From positions 276,338 through 340,337 of the forward strand of contig JAEIOD010000002.1 in assembly GCA_016342415.1 (NCBI GenBank): DNA of 64,000 bases, given 5' to 3'. The notes under the pieces were generated by a model. That model ran no database searches. It worked only from the letters and a program-made list of their open reading frames with translations, and was not told the origin of the DNA. This DNA is from Clostridiales bacterium (GTDB taxonomy: Bacteria; Bacillota; Clostridia; Peptostreptococcales; Acidaminobacteraceae). Position 1 is the stretch's first letter, and each line of letters opens with the position of its first letter. The translations under genes were made by a program, and so were the position numbers. Of the stretch, positions 38,207 to 47,500 are shown in pieces.

Positions 38207-39260
38207 CCAAGCCATCCTCTATTACAGATAATTGCAGTCTTACTTTAACAACAACATCAACTTTTCTTTCTGTTTCCTGAATCTTGATATCTCCACCAAA
38301 TAGATTTAGAATGCTTCTGTACAGTCTGAAATTATACATCTCCAAATCAATGTTATTGACAACACTATTACTAAATTCAACTAAATACATCATATCAACA
38401 TGATTCTGTTCTCTAGTAATTTCTTTGGAGATTATCTTTACAGAAGTTATTCTATCCTTTTCCACTAAATCTTCAATAATGCAGATAATAACAGGTTTTA
38501 TATGCATCCCTCTGCCTTCATACAGATTCTTGCTCGATTCATCAACACCACGTTCAATTTTTATATTATAATTGTCTTGTTTTAAAACCAACTCAATTTC
38601 ATTGATAATTCTAGCCGGTTCATAATATATCTCATTCTTTTTGATTTCTTTTAAATACAACTCTCCAAAATTTTTGTATTGATCTATAAAACAAGTATGC
38701 TCAGCGATACTTATATTACCATCACTCACTTGTTCTTTTATAATCTTCAAAAGCGCTTGATTATAAATTCGAAGCAAATCGTAACCCACTTCTTTTGTAT
38801 TCGCTTTTGTAGTCATTGTTTTGAATATATTTTTGTAGGCTTCATTCTTAGATTCAAGATTCTGTGTTTTAAACTTCATATCTTTCTTAAACTTTGAATA
38901 ACCAAGAGCTTCATCAATAATTGGAACCAACTCATTATAAAGATCAAACGGCTTTGCTATGTACTTGAAGATATTGGTCTGATTGACAGTCGCAATAAGT
39001 TGAGGCAATTGTGCATACCCAGAAATTATTCCCTTAATAATGTCAGGATACTTTTCCTCAACTATTTTCAGCAATTCCAAACCATTCATTTCAGGCATTT
39101 TCATATCGGAAAAAAGTACATCAATATCGATTTTTTCAAGTACTTTTAATGCTTCCTTACCACTGGTAGCATAATAACAGTCATAATCCTTATTTCTCAA
39201 TCCTCTTTTCATAGAGTTTAAAATCAATTGCTCATCGTCAACAAATAACACTTTTCCCAT
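38187..39260 (-). CDS. Response regulator with unrecognised (possibly degenerate ATPase-like) C-terminal domain
   Basis: A 357-residue protein. Residues 1-120 are a receiver with FVDDE, phosphoacceptor Asp52 (FSDMKMPEMNG) and the KPFD lysine near 105. The remaining 235 residues have no domain I can name. The last stretch (RLYRSILNLFGGDIKIQ, then VVVKVRLQL) resembles the end of a histidine-kinase ATPase fold, but N-, G1- and G2-box residues are missing, so it could be a catalytically dead kinase-like module. It overlaps the downstream REC-kinase gene by 20 bp and starts 8 bp after the REC-HDOD gene, implying one transcript and coordinated stoichiometry. Confidence 0.85.
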   Translation of the reverse strand: MGKVLFVDDEQLILNSMKRGLRNKDYDCYYATSGKEALKVLEKIDIDVLFSDMKMPEMNGLELLKIVEEKYPDIIKGIISGYAQLPQLIATVNQTNIFKYIAKPFDLYNELVPIIDEALGYSKFKKDMKFKTQNLESKNEAYKNIFKTMTTKANTKEVGYDLLRIYNQALLKIIKEQVSDGNISIAEHTCFIDQYKNFGELYLKEIKKNEIYYEPARIINEIELVLKQDNYNIKIERGVDESSKNLYEGRGMHIKPVIICIIEDLVEKDRITSVKIISKEITREQNHVDMMYLVEFSNSVVNNIDLEMYNFRLYRSILNLFGGDIKIQETERKVDVVVKVRLQLSVIEDGLDEFTNS

Positions 39261-39268
39261 AATTTCTC

Positions 39269-40432
39269 CTAGTCCAATTCTTCTATTAAAGCCTCTAGAT
39301 CCTCAACCGATATTCCCAACTTACTGAATACGGTTTTATCTAAATAACTATGAGCATTTTCTAAAGAGAGTCGTTTCAAAGAATAATAGTTGGCTATATG
39401 CACGACACCAACAATTTCATAGTTAACGATTCTTGCATCATTCGGTCTATGATGATACATTGCCGCTTCGACATAAGCATGTGGCAATTCCCACCAGTTT
39501 AACAGATACGCTCCTATATCTTGATGTGTCACATTATAAGCTTCCAGTTCTAAATTGATTAAATTATTGTCTGCATCATCTGCATTATTTATAATCTCCT
39601 TATATGAGTCACTATAAAATATATGAAGTATTACTTTTCCAATGTCATGCAAAAGTCCTGCTGATCCATAGATTGTTGGTATTTTTTTATTCAATAATTT
39701 TTCATATATCAACAGAGTCAATTTATTTGTGTTGATAGAATGCACCCACATTTTGTCAAGACTTTCCATCTCTTCTTTACTACCATGAAAAATCGAACTG
39801 GCCAATACCATATTTTTCAGATTGTTTAGTCCAATACTTAATATTGCCTCAGATATGCTGCCCGTTTTTCTGCCATAAAAAGCTGAATTTGCAAGTCTTA
39901 GGACCTTTGATGAAATGGCTTGATCTATCTCTACTAACTTGCCTACTTCTTCTATGCTGGCATCTTGATCAATCAATGCTTTTAAATCCTGATAAAGTTT
40001 TGGCAGTACTGGTAAAGAATCCAGATTGTTTATAAGCTCAAGAAGTTTGTTATTTGTCAAAACATCTTCAAATTCCAAAATTCGATTGATATTTTTTTTT
40101 AGCTCAAAATTATCCCAAGGTTTGAACAAGTAAATTTTGGCAATATTCTTCTCTATTAACTTATAAATGGTTCTACTTTCTGTGAAACCACTTAGGGCGA
40201 CACGCAACACCTTAGGATATTTGTCTTTTATGATTGACAACAGTTCAAAACCATCCATATCAGGCATTCGAATATCAGTTACGATTAAATCAATCTTGTT
40301 TTCTTCTAAATACTCTAACGCTTCAGGTCCACTATTCATATATACAGACTCAAAAGGTTCACTTTTCATCAATCTTTTCAATGATTTCAGAATAAATTTT
40401 TCATCATCTACAAACATAACAACTTTATTCAT
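39269..40432 (-). CDS. Response regulator with HDOD output domain (REC-HDOD)
   Basis: A 387-residue protein. The receiver (about 1-120) has VDDEK, phosphoacceptor Asp53 (VTDIRMPDMDG) and KPWD. An HDOD domain follows (about 135-340): LPVLPKLYQDL, SKVLRLANSAFYG, SIGLNNLKNMV, and GSAGLLHDIGKVILH. An HD pair is still present in the last motif, so residual metal binding is possible, although most HDOD domains are non-catalytic. Output is therefore expected to be protein contact rather than DNA binding. It is followed after 8 bp by a second REC protein and preceded by the large PAS-EAL-kinase gene, the likely source or sink of phosphoryl groups. Confidence 0.9.
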   Translation of the reverse strand: MNKVVMFVDDEKFILKSLKRLMKSEPFESVYMNSGPEALEYLEENKIDLIVTDIRMPDMDGFELLSIIKDKYPKVLRVALSGFTESRTIYKLIEKNIAKIYLFKPWDNFELKKNINRILEFEDVLTNNKLLELINNLDSLPVLPKLYQDLKALIDQDASIEEVGKLVEIDQAISSKVLRLANSAFYGRKTGSISEAILSIGLNNLKNMVLASSIFHGSKEEMESLDKMWVHSINTNKLTLLIYEKLLNKKIPTIYGSAGLLHDIGKVILHIFYSDSYKEIINNADDADNNLINLELEAYNVTHQDIGAYLLNWWELPHAYVEAAMYHHRPNDARIVNYEIVGVVHIANYYSLKRLSLENAHSYLDKTVFSKLGISVEDLEALIEELD

Positions 40433-40644
40433 CTCTACCTCAATTATCTACTATAGTACTCTTAAACTCAAATGAAATTTAATAATATTCTCAAATTTTA
40501 GAGTATGATATTTTAACCTGTTACTCAAACAAGTTAATCTCAACAACAATCCTAATCACATGGTTCATTTCGATAAATCACATGCCTATTCTCATAACGC
40601 AGAAAGCGAGTTACCGATTCACTTTCATTCCTGCTTTCCAAAGG

Positions 40645-43600
40645 CTAACTTGTTGGTAATTTTATTTTAAAAACAGTTCCTTTGTTGATCACCGATTCAC
40701 AGATAATTAAACCATCGTGGTCTTCTTCAATGATTTGTCTTGATACACTTAATCCCAAACCACTACCAACACCTTCTTCTTTTGTTGTAAAAAGTGGTTC
40801 GTATATTCTCTCAATTGTCTCAGTTGTCATACCACAACCATCATCTGTTATTTGTATCAATATTTCAGAACTTAATTTTATTAATTCTATTGTAATATTC
40901 CCGAGTTCATTTTTATTTGAACTCTCAATTGCATGTGCCGCATTGATAATAAAGTTCATAAATACTTGTTTCAGTTTGGAAGCGTAACCGTATATTTCAT
41001 ACTTGTTATCTTCTAGATATTTAAATTTAACATTCGCATGATACTTATACTCATTTTTGGCTAAAATGAGTACCGTCTTTATTTCTTCTATCAAATCAAC
41101 TATTTCTTTTTCTTCAACAGTCCCTTTGAAAATATATTTTTTGAGACCTTCTGCTATAACTTTGATCTGCGTTACACCCTTATCTATATCTAGAAAAGCA
41201 TCATACAAATCTATGATATCTTCTTTAATCAAGTTCTCAAAGTCTTCAAATTGCTCAATGATATATTTTATATTACCTTGAATGAATGATAAGGGATTGT
41301 TGATTTCGTGCATAATCCCAGAGGAAAGAAGCCCCAGTGAAGCGACTTTATCCTGTTCAAACAATCTATTCTTCAAGTTTAAATTTAGGTTTTTCAATTC
41401 TTTTTCTTTTGTTGTATCAGTTTGAATACAAACAAAACCAGTGATGCTACCATTCTCATTTACAGGGTATATGGTTTCGTCAACCCAATAGAACCCCCCA
41501 TCTTTTCTTTTGTTATGAAATTCTCCTTCCCATACCTGACCACTTTTAATGGTCATCCATAGCTTATTATAATAGTCTTCATTATGCTCGAAAGAAGATA
41601 CAATACTCATATTTTCCCCAAAGACTTCTTCTTTAGGATATCCGGATACTTCCGTAAACATTTCATTGACATACTCAATGTTGCCACCTGTATCAGCCAT
41701 TACAATAATGGACTTACTTTGATCAAGCGCTTTATTAACACGACTCAGTTCCCTATTTCGCTTGATACCTTCTGTTATATCGTTAACGATACAAATAAAC
41801 TGATGAGTTTGCTCTAATTCATCAAAGGCGGTATTTACATGCCATCTACAAATGATACACTCCTGACTTGATTTCATATTTTCAAGTACCATTTCAGCTT
41901 GACCTTGGTTTAATGCTTGACCAAACAAAGCATTCATATCTTTTAATTGATTTTCATTTGACAATAACTTGATAACATTTCGATCTTTTGAGTCTGCCAT
42001 ACTGATACCAAAAATATTTTCACATGAAATATTCCATTTCTTAACTGTGAAATTTTCTCCAATAATCATCATGCCAGAAGGCGCTTCATCGAAAGCTTGT
42101 AGATATGAGTTGGATAATCCAAGTAACTCCATCTCATTTTCTTCTAAATTATCTATGAACTCAATATATAATCTAAATACATCTTCTTCCTTTTTCTTAT
42201 TCACTGCACAAGTAACTTTGCTATAAGTATGATCATAGTTAATCAATTGCAACATGATTGCTCTAAATCCTAAATCCCCTTTTGCATTATCAATAAATTT
42301 TTTAAAGGTTTTTTTAAACTGTACCGGAATCATATCCAACATTGTTAACTCGACAAAACTGTCAAAGTCATACCCTAAAGCTTCTGCAAGTGCAACATTA
42401 GGTGTTATTAATTTATAACGGGTGTTGATGTCTTGCATTATTATTCTGCCGTGATTATAAAACTTTTTAGAGCTAATCTCATGAGACAACAGTTCAGTTA
42501 CAGTCTGATGTACATGTTTATTTAAGGCATCGTGTTTTCCAAGCAAATTTTTAATAGCCTCTGGTTTTGAGAATATATACCCCTGTATGATGTAACATTT
42601 TCTAGAATATAAAAATTCCAATTGTTCAATTTGTTCTATACCTTCTGCGATAACTTTGATATTCAAGTTATTACACATACTGATAATTGCTTTTAGAATT
42701 AAAATATCATCTACGTTTTCAGTTAAACTCGAAATAAAACTTTTGTCTATTTTTACATATTGGATACCAATGTTTCTAATTCTTTCAAACGATGAATATC
42801 CTTTTCCAAAATCATCAATTGCCAACAGAAAACCCAGTTCTTTTAATTCATCTATGGCAAAATTCATTTGATTCGTCGTTGGATCTTCTGTAATTTCAAA
42901 CACAATTCTTTTTACATCAATATCATCTTTTTCCTTTAAAATATGTTCAATCAACAACTTACTTGCTATTGTCTTGGTTGATAAATTAATATGGAAAATT
43001 AAATTACGGATTTCATTATGATGTTTTTTGATATAATCAAAAGACTCTTTAATCACCCATAAATCCAAGTTAACAATTTCACCCGTCAATTCGGCATATG
43101 GTATAAACTCATCTGGCATAATCATGCCATGTACAGGATGATTCCATCTTATTAATATTTCATATCCTTCAATCGCATTATCCTCCAAATTAATGATCCC
43201 TTGTGCATACAATTCAAATTCGGAGTCCTTTATTGCTTTTTTTATTCCATTTTTTATCTCAAGCGCTCTAGAATAATTGTTCTTATTGGAATACGTATGG
43301 ATGACACCGAACTCATATGGATCAAATAAACCCATAATTTCGTTCAAAGAATCCAATTGGTTCTTTGTAAAATTATCGAAGGCTGAAATTCCGATTCTAC
43401 ACTTGCAGTTATGGTCTTCTTTATTAGGTTTATATTGATTGAAATGTTCTAGAAAAATACTCAAAGCAACATACAGATCTGATAATTTTTCTTCTGAATA
43501 AACCAGAACCGAATTGTCAATTTCGATTGAAGTATAGGATAAATTTCTATTTCCAAAATCCTCATGCAAAACTTTATTAACAAATGGCAAGTTTTTTTGG

Positions 43601-44397
43601 AATACTTCTTCTCTATTAACATCCAAATACAGTTCAACTTTTATCAAATGACCCTTACCTAATGTCGCAAATCCTTTTAACTCATCATAAGTAAGTTCTT
43701 CTTTCTGAAAAGAATAATAGCACTGTGGCTTAAAAACCAATATTGAATAGGAGTCATTTTCATAATTGAACTTACTTCTGACAACATTGACTGGTATAAA
43801 AATATCTTTTGATATATTATGCAGTTTGGCATTGAATTCACTTTTATAAATAAGAAACGGATTATCAATCAACAGGATGTCTTCAACTGACATAGTTTTA
43901 GCCACGTTACTATCCATTTCAATTAATTTATTGAATGCGATACTACTTTCAACAATTCTATCCAATTCATATTCTGAATGTTTTATAACACAAACAGCAT
44001 CATCAACATTGTTAAACATATCAAAAATGTTTTTATCGCTTTTTTGTAATTTCTCATCAACTCTACTGATTACTGAAAATAAAAGCTCCTCATCAGAAAT
44101 AACAATCGGGAAATTTATGACATCCACTTTTACGACGGATTGATTTTTGAGTTTATGTGTAAAAATAAAATGATTCCTATTTTCTCGTTTAGCTTCTGAT
44201 AACTCAAATAAAACTTCATTTTTTGTAAATGTGTTTATGTCGGATATATTCATTTCAATGATTTCATTGGCTGTGTAACCATAAAAATCACACGCTGATT
44301 TATTTGCATACACAATCATGCCGTCATTATCCTGTAGCAAAATTGAAGAAGGATGGTTTTCAATCATCTCTCTATACATAGAATTTTTAAATTTCAT
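40645..44397 (-). CDS. PAS-(GGDEF-like)-EAL-PAS-histidine kinase fusion protein
   Basis: A 1250-residue soluble multidomain protein. In order: PAS (about 5-115), a second PAS-like region (about 120-235), a degenerate GGDEF-like region without the GGDEF motif (about 245-380), an EAL phosphodiesterase domain (about 385-620), three PAS domains (about 660-1010), and a histidine kinase (about 1020-1250). The EAL part keeps the expected catalytic residues: EIL for EAL, FHINLS, EITED, IDDFGKGYSS, VKIDKSF, AEGIEQ and QGY. The kinase has HEINNPL (His about 1029), NFIINAAHAIES, TDDGCGM and GSGLGLS. EAL plus kinase in one chain would tie cyclic-di-GMP breakdown to a phosphorelay. No membrane helix is seen. 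The ribosome binding site is weak (GAGAGTGGG). The three genes downstream are its likely partners. Confidence 0.9.
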   Translation of the reverse strand: MKFKNSMYREMIENHPSSILLQDNDGMIVYANKSACDFYGYTANEIIEMNISDINTFTKNEVLFELSEAKRENRNHFIFTHKLKNQSVVKVDVINFPIVISDEELLFSVISRVDEKLQKSDKNIFDMFNNVDDAVCVIKHSEYELDRIVESSIAFNKLIEMDSNVAKTMSVEDILLIDNPFLIYKSEFNAKLHNISKDIFIPVNVVRSKFNYENDSYSILVFKPQCYYSFQKEELTYDELKGFATLGKGHLIKVELYLDVNREEVFQKNLPFVNKVLHEDFGNRNLSYTSIEIDNSVLVYSEEKLSDLYVALSIFLEHFNQYKPNKEDHNCKCRIGISAFDNFTKNQLDSLNEIMGLFDPYEFGVIHTYSNKNNYSRALEIKNGIKKAIKDSEFELYAQGIINLEDNAIEGYEILIRWNHPVHGMIMPDEFIPYAELTGEIVNLDLWVIKESFDYIKKHHNEIRNLIFHINLSTKTIASKLLIEHILKEKDDIDVKRIVFEITEDPTTNQMNFAIDELKELGFLLAIDDFGKGYSSFERIRNIGIQYVKIDKSFISSLTENVDDILILKAIISMCNNLNIKVIAEGIEQIEQLEFLYSRKCYIIQGYIFSKPEAIKNLLGKHDALNKHVHQTVTELLSHEISSKKFYNHGRIIMQDINTRYKLITPNVALAEALGYDFDSFVELTMLDMIPVQFKKTFKKFIDNAKGDLGFRAIMLQLINYDHTYSKVTCAVNKKKEEDVFRLYIEFIDNLEENEMELLGLSNSYLQAFDEAPSGMMIIGENFTVKKWNISCENIFGISMADSKDRNVIKLLSNENQLKDMNALFGQALNQGQAEMVLENMKSSQECIICRWHVNTAFDELEQTHQFICIVNDITEGIKRNRELSRVNKALDQSKSIIVMADTGGNIEYVNEMFTEVSGYPKEEVFGENMSIVSSFEHNEDYYNKLWMTIKSGQVWEGEFHNKRKDGGFYWVDETIYPVNENGSITGFVCIQTDTTKEKELKNLNLNLKNRLFEQDKVASLGLLSSGIMHEINNPLSFIQGNIKYIIEQFEDFENLIKEDIIDLYDAFLDIDKGVTQIKVIAEGLKKYIFKGTVEEKEIVDLIEEIKTVLILAKNEYKYHANVKFKYLEDNKYEIYGYASKLKQVFMNFIINAAHAIESSNKNELGNITIELIKLSSEILIQITDDGCGMTTETIERIYEPLFTTKEEGVGSGLGLSVSRQIIEEDHDGLIICESVINKGTVFKIKLPTS

Positions 44398-44639
44398 TTC
44401 CCACTCTCATTTCATATAGCAACTTTATTCAGATACCAGAACCAAACTTTTATTTCATTAAATACAAGTTTGACATAATCTAAAAAACGTTATATTTCCA
44501 ACTAACAAACGGAACTATTACCATAAACATACATCCCTGTCCTACTCATACCCACTTAACAAATAGAAAATCATAAATTTTAGAATATTACACTCAACAA
44601 ATATACGTGTAAACTGTCAATTCACATGTTTATTTTTAC
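44398..44639 (-). promoter_or_regulatory. Leader/promoter region of the PAS-EAL-kinase gene
   Basis: On the minus strand TTTACA (44608-44613), 17 bp and TAATAT (44585-44590) form a plausible promoter, giving a leader of about 180 nt. I see no riboswitch in the leader. Confidence 0.45.
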
Positions 44640-44667
44640 AAAAAAAACGCCAACAACAGTTGACGTT
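44640..44667 (-). terminator. Terminator of the amidohydrolase gene
   Basis: On the minus strand AACGTCAAC-TGTT-GTTGGCGTT (one G-U pair) followed by eight T, 16 bp past the stop codon. Confidence 0.85.
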
Positions 44668-44683
44668 AATTGCACTTGAATAA

Positions 44684-45841
44684 TTATTTTTTATGAACAA
44701 TATTACCATCTATTATTGTATAAAGTGGCGAGGCTTGTAAATCAAATGGATGTCTATCCCAAATAACAACATCGGCATCTTTACCAACTTCCAGACTACC
44801 CACTCTGTCATCTAATTCCAAAATTTCAGCAGCATTGATAGTAATGGCTTTTAAGGCATCCTCTTCTGTCATGCCAGCTTTCATGGAAAGCGCCGCACAC
44901 ATATTTAAATGATGAAGCGGTATTACTGGACTATCTGTCATAATTGCGACTTTAATCCCTGCTCTTGTTAAGACACCTGGTGTCTCAAAGGTAAGGTTTT
45001 GTAGTTCAAATTTCGTTTTATGTCCAAAACTAGGTCCGACCACTGCTGATACATCACTTTTTTTGATGAATTCAGGAATCAAATGCCCTTCTGTACAATG
45101 CTCCAATGTAATTTTAACATCAAATTCCTTGGCTATTCTCACTGCAGTTATAATATCATCTGCACGATGGGCATGTGCTTTTAAAGGGATTTCTTTATTG
45201 ACAACCGACTGAAGAGCTTCTAATTTAAAATCAAATGCCGGTTTTTTAGAAGGATCATCTTTAGCCTGTTCTAATTTTTCCTTGTATTCAAATGCCTTAA
45301 ACAAGATATTTCTAAGTTCAGATGCAGTACCCATACGTGTTGTTGGTGTTACTTTTCTCTCGTTATAACATCTTTTTGGATTTTCACCAAATGCAATTTT
45401 CATTGCCAAAGGCGCTTTTACAACCATATCATCTATTACAATACCAGCTGTTTTAATCGCACAAAATTGACCACCAACCACATTCGCAGAACCTGGTCCC
45501 GAAGCAACCATTGTAACACCACCAAGTGATCTCGCTTCTTCAAAGTTTTCATCCATCGGATTAATGGCGTCAATTGCACGCAATTGAGGTGTAATTGGAT
45601 CCGTTATTTCATTACCATCTGAACCTTCAAATCCAATAGAACTTTCCCACATACCAAGATGACAATGTGCATCTATAAATCCAGGCAACACATAATGTCC
45701 CTTTGCATCAATGACTTCCACACCATCTTGAACGTTGATTTGACCTATCCCGGCTATCTTACCCTCTTTAATTAATATAGAGCCATTTTCAATAGTTTCT
45801 CCGGTCATCGTTAATATTTTACCATTTTTAATTAATATCAT
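44684..45841 (-). CDS. Metal-dependent amidohydrolase (imidazolonepropionase-like)
   Basis: A 385-residue amidohydrolase-superfamily enzyme. It opens with the small beta-sandwich (ILIKNGKILTMTGE), then the metal-binding HxH in PGFIDAHCHLGMWES, further histidines in LKAHAHRADD and TLEHCTEGH, and the catalytic aspartate in MTDSPVIPLH. NAAEILELDDRVGSLEVGKDAD is the typical C-terminal block. It hydrolyses a cyclic amide, imide or similar C-N bond; the substrate is not evident. ATG 45841 follows GGGGG at 7 nt; a TTG two codons earlier is an alternative. The upstream gene on the same strand is an MFS permease which may import its substrate, though a terminator lies between. Confidence 0.9.
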   Translation of the reverse strand: MILIKNGKILTMTGETIENGSILIKEGKIAGIGQINVQDGVEVIDAKGHYVLPGFIDAHCHLGMWESSIGFEGSDGNEITDPITPQLRAIDAINPMDENFEEARSLGGVTMVASGPGSANVVGGQFCAIKTAGIVIDDMVVKAPLAMKIAFGENPKRCYNERKVTPTTRMGTASELRNILFKAFEYKEKLEQAKDDPSKKPAFDFKLEALQSVVNKEIPLKAHAHRADDIITAVRIAKEFDVKITLEHCTEGHLIPEFIKKSDVSAVVGPSFGHKTKFELQNLTFETPGVLTRAGIKVAIMTDSPVIPLHHLNMCAALSMKAGMTEEDALKAITINAAEILELDDRVGSLEVGKDADVVIWDRHPFDLQASPLYTIIDGNIVHKK

Positions 45842-45904
45842 ATTCAATCCCCCTTATTGTTTCGCCTATCTAAATATTAATTACAGTATATCACGAAGTA
45901 AGCA

Positions 45905-45966
45905 ATAAAAAAACAGCTTCCCATAAAACGATTCATATAAATGAATCCAATAAGAAAGCTGTTTTA
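45905..45966 (-). terminator. Terminator of the MFS transporter gene
   Basis: On the minus strand an outer stem AACAGCTT/AAGCTGTT encloses an inner GATTCAT/ATGAATC hairpin and is followed by a T run, immediately past the MFS stop codon. Confidence 0.75.
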
Positions 45967-45968
45967 TA

Positions 45969-47249
45969 TTAACCTTTATAAATATTTTTACAATTGGTTT
46001 CTTTCACTAAGAATATTGCCAAACATCCAATAACAATACAGATGTATGCTACTTTGAATGCTGTATTATAAGCAACTGCATCATGTCCACCTGCTAATGC
46101 ATTTCCTACAAATGTAGGGATAACTGCGGCACCGAAGAAACCACCCATATTCACTACAGATGTCGAAATACCTGCAACTTTAGGATTGTTCATCTCCTTA
46201 CCACATGCCCAGCCTAAGATAAATGCAGATGTTGAAAGTCCCATGATAAATAATAATGGATACATCAAACCAAGTGCCGGCTGACCGTTATTCATAAATA
46301 CAAGTGTCGTCCATGTTAACAACAATAGTATCCCTGATATGAGCATCGGTAATTTTCTCTTTTCCATGGCATCTGATACTTTACCAATAACAATACTACC
46401 AATTGCCAATCCTAACACTGCAGCCATCATGTAATTAGCAGCCTCAGATTTTTCCAATCCATAGACATCCATCATAAAGCTGGTACCATAGTACCCTGAT
46501 AACGCCGTAAATGATCCGAAGAAACATGCAAAAATAACAAACGGTGGCCATGTTCTCCAGTTTGTAACAACTTCCAATAAGGCTTTAAATAAATTCACTT
46601 TTACTTTAGTCGCATGTTTTTCTTCACGCCCTTCTAAAGAAGCTATGCTTGGATACCCTTTTTCTTGTGGTGTGTTTCTTACAAATACATAAATGAGTAC
46701 AGCAACAAATAATGTAACCACACCAATTGCAATAAAAGTATTTCTCCATGTAAACATCGATACCATCCACACAAGTGGTGTTTGAGCGATTAAGCCACCC
46801 ATATTTCCTACAAAAGAAGTGATACCTGACATGGTTCCGAATTCAGACTCTTTAAACCACGTTGACAAGATTTTTAAAATTGAAATGAAAACAACCGAGA
46901 CACCTAATCCTACTAAAAATCTACCTAAAAACGCTAAGAACACTGTTCCTGCAAGTCCAAATATAATAGAACCAATCGCTGCAAATACAGTACCTATTGT
47001 AACCGTTTTTCTAGCACCGAGTGAGTCAGCCAAGAAACCAACAGGAATTTGCATAAACATGTAAGCATAAAAATACATAGCCCCTAGGCTTGCAAATCCA
47101 GTTTCCGATAATGCCAAATCTGTGATTAAATCATCTTTTACAACTCCTGCTGCAAAACGATGGAAAAACACAATGATGTAAGCAAATGCTAATAGCCCCC
47201 AAATGAACCATCTGTACTTATTCATATTTTTTATTTTACTCTGTTCCAT
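45969..47249 (-). CDS. MFS transporter (organic anion/sugar-phosphate type)
   Basis: A 426-residue major facilitator with about twelve hydrophobic segments. The N-terminal FFHRFAAGVV, the loop 2-3 motif GFLADSLGARKT, and GRFLVGLGVSVVF in helix 4 are typical of the GlpT/organophosphate and anion:cation symporter branches. AAAGGGAG precedes the ATG. The amidohydrolase gene follows 127 bp downstream, so substrate import for that enzyme is a reasonable guess, not shown by sequence. Confidence 0.9.
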   Translation of the reverse strand: MEQSKIKNMNKYRWFIWGLLAFAYIIVFFHRFAAGVVKDDLITDLALSETGFASLGAMYFYAYMFMQIPVGFLADSLGARKTVTIGTVFAAIGSIIFGLAGTVFLAFLGRFLVGLGVSVVFISILKILSTWFKESEFGTMSGITSFVGNMGGLIAQTPLVWMVSMFTWRNTFIAIGVVTLFVAVLIYVFVRNTPQEKGYPSIASLEGREEKHATKVKVNLFKALLEVVTNWRTWPPFVIFACFFGSFTALSGYYGTSFMMDVYGLEKSEAANYMMAAVLGLAIGSIVIGKVSDAMEKRKLPMLISGILLLLTWTTLVFMNNGQPALGLMYPLLFIMGLSTSAFILGWACGKEMNNPKVAGISTSVVNMGGFFGAAVIPTFVGNALAGGHDAVAYNTAFKVAYICIVIGCLAIFLVKETNCKNIYKG

Positions 47250-47500
47250 AATTACTCCCTTTCGTTTATGTATACAACTAGTTTAGCTTAATTATTCAAA
47301 AAAATCTAGTAACATTCAACAAAAATTTGAAACTACAACAATTGTTCCGTATATTATGAAAGCATAAAAATCATCCCACTTAAACTAAAAGTTGACTCTT
47401 TAAAAAAAAACAAGAAAAAACAAGAAAAAAAACCAAATATTCGCCATACTGATACAGATCTTTGATATAATAAATCAAGCGGACTTTAAAGGGAGAAAAT

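Noticed and set aside
40552..40641. A 29-codon minus-strand reading frame just after the PAS-EAL-kinase stop
   Set aside because: Coding-like composition, but TTG start without a ribosome binding site and no recognisable product.
47395..47440. A-rich direct repeats (CAAGAAAAAA)
   Set aside because: Short low-complexity DNA in an AT-rich genome; no evidence for a tandem-repeat locus or regulatory array.
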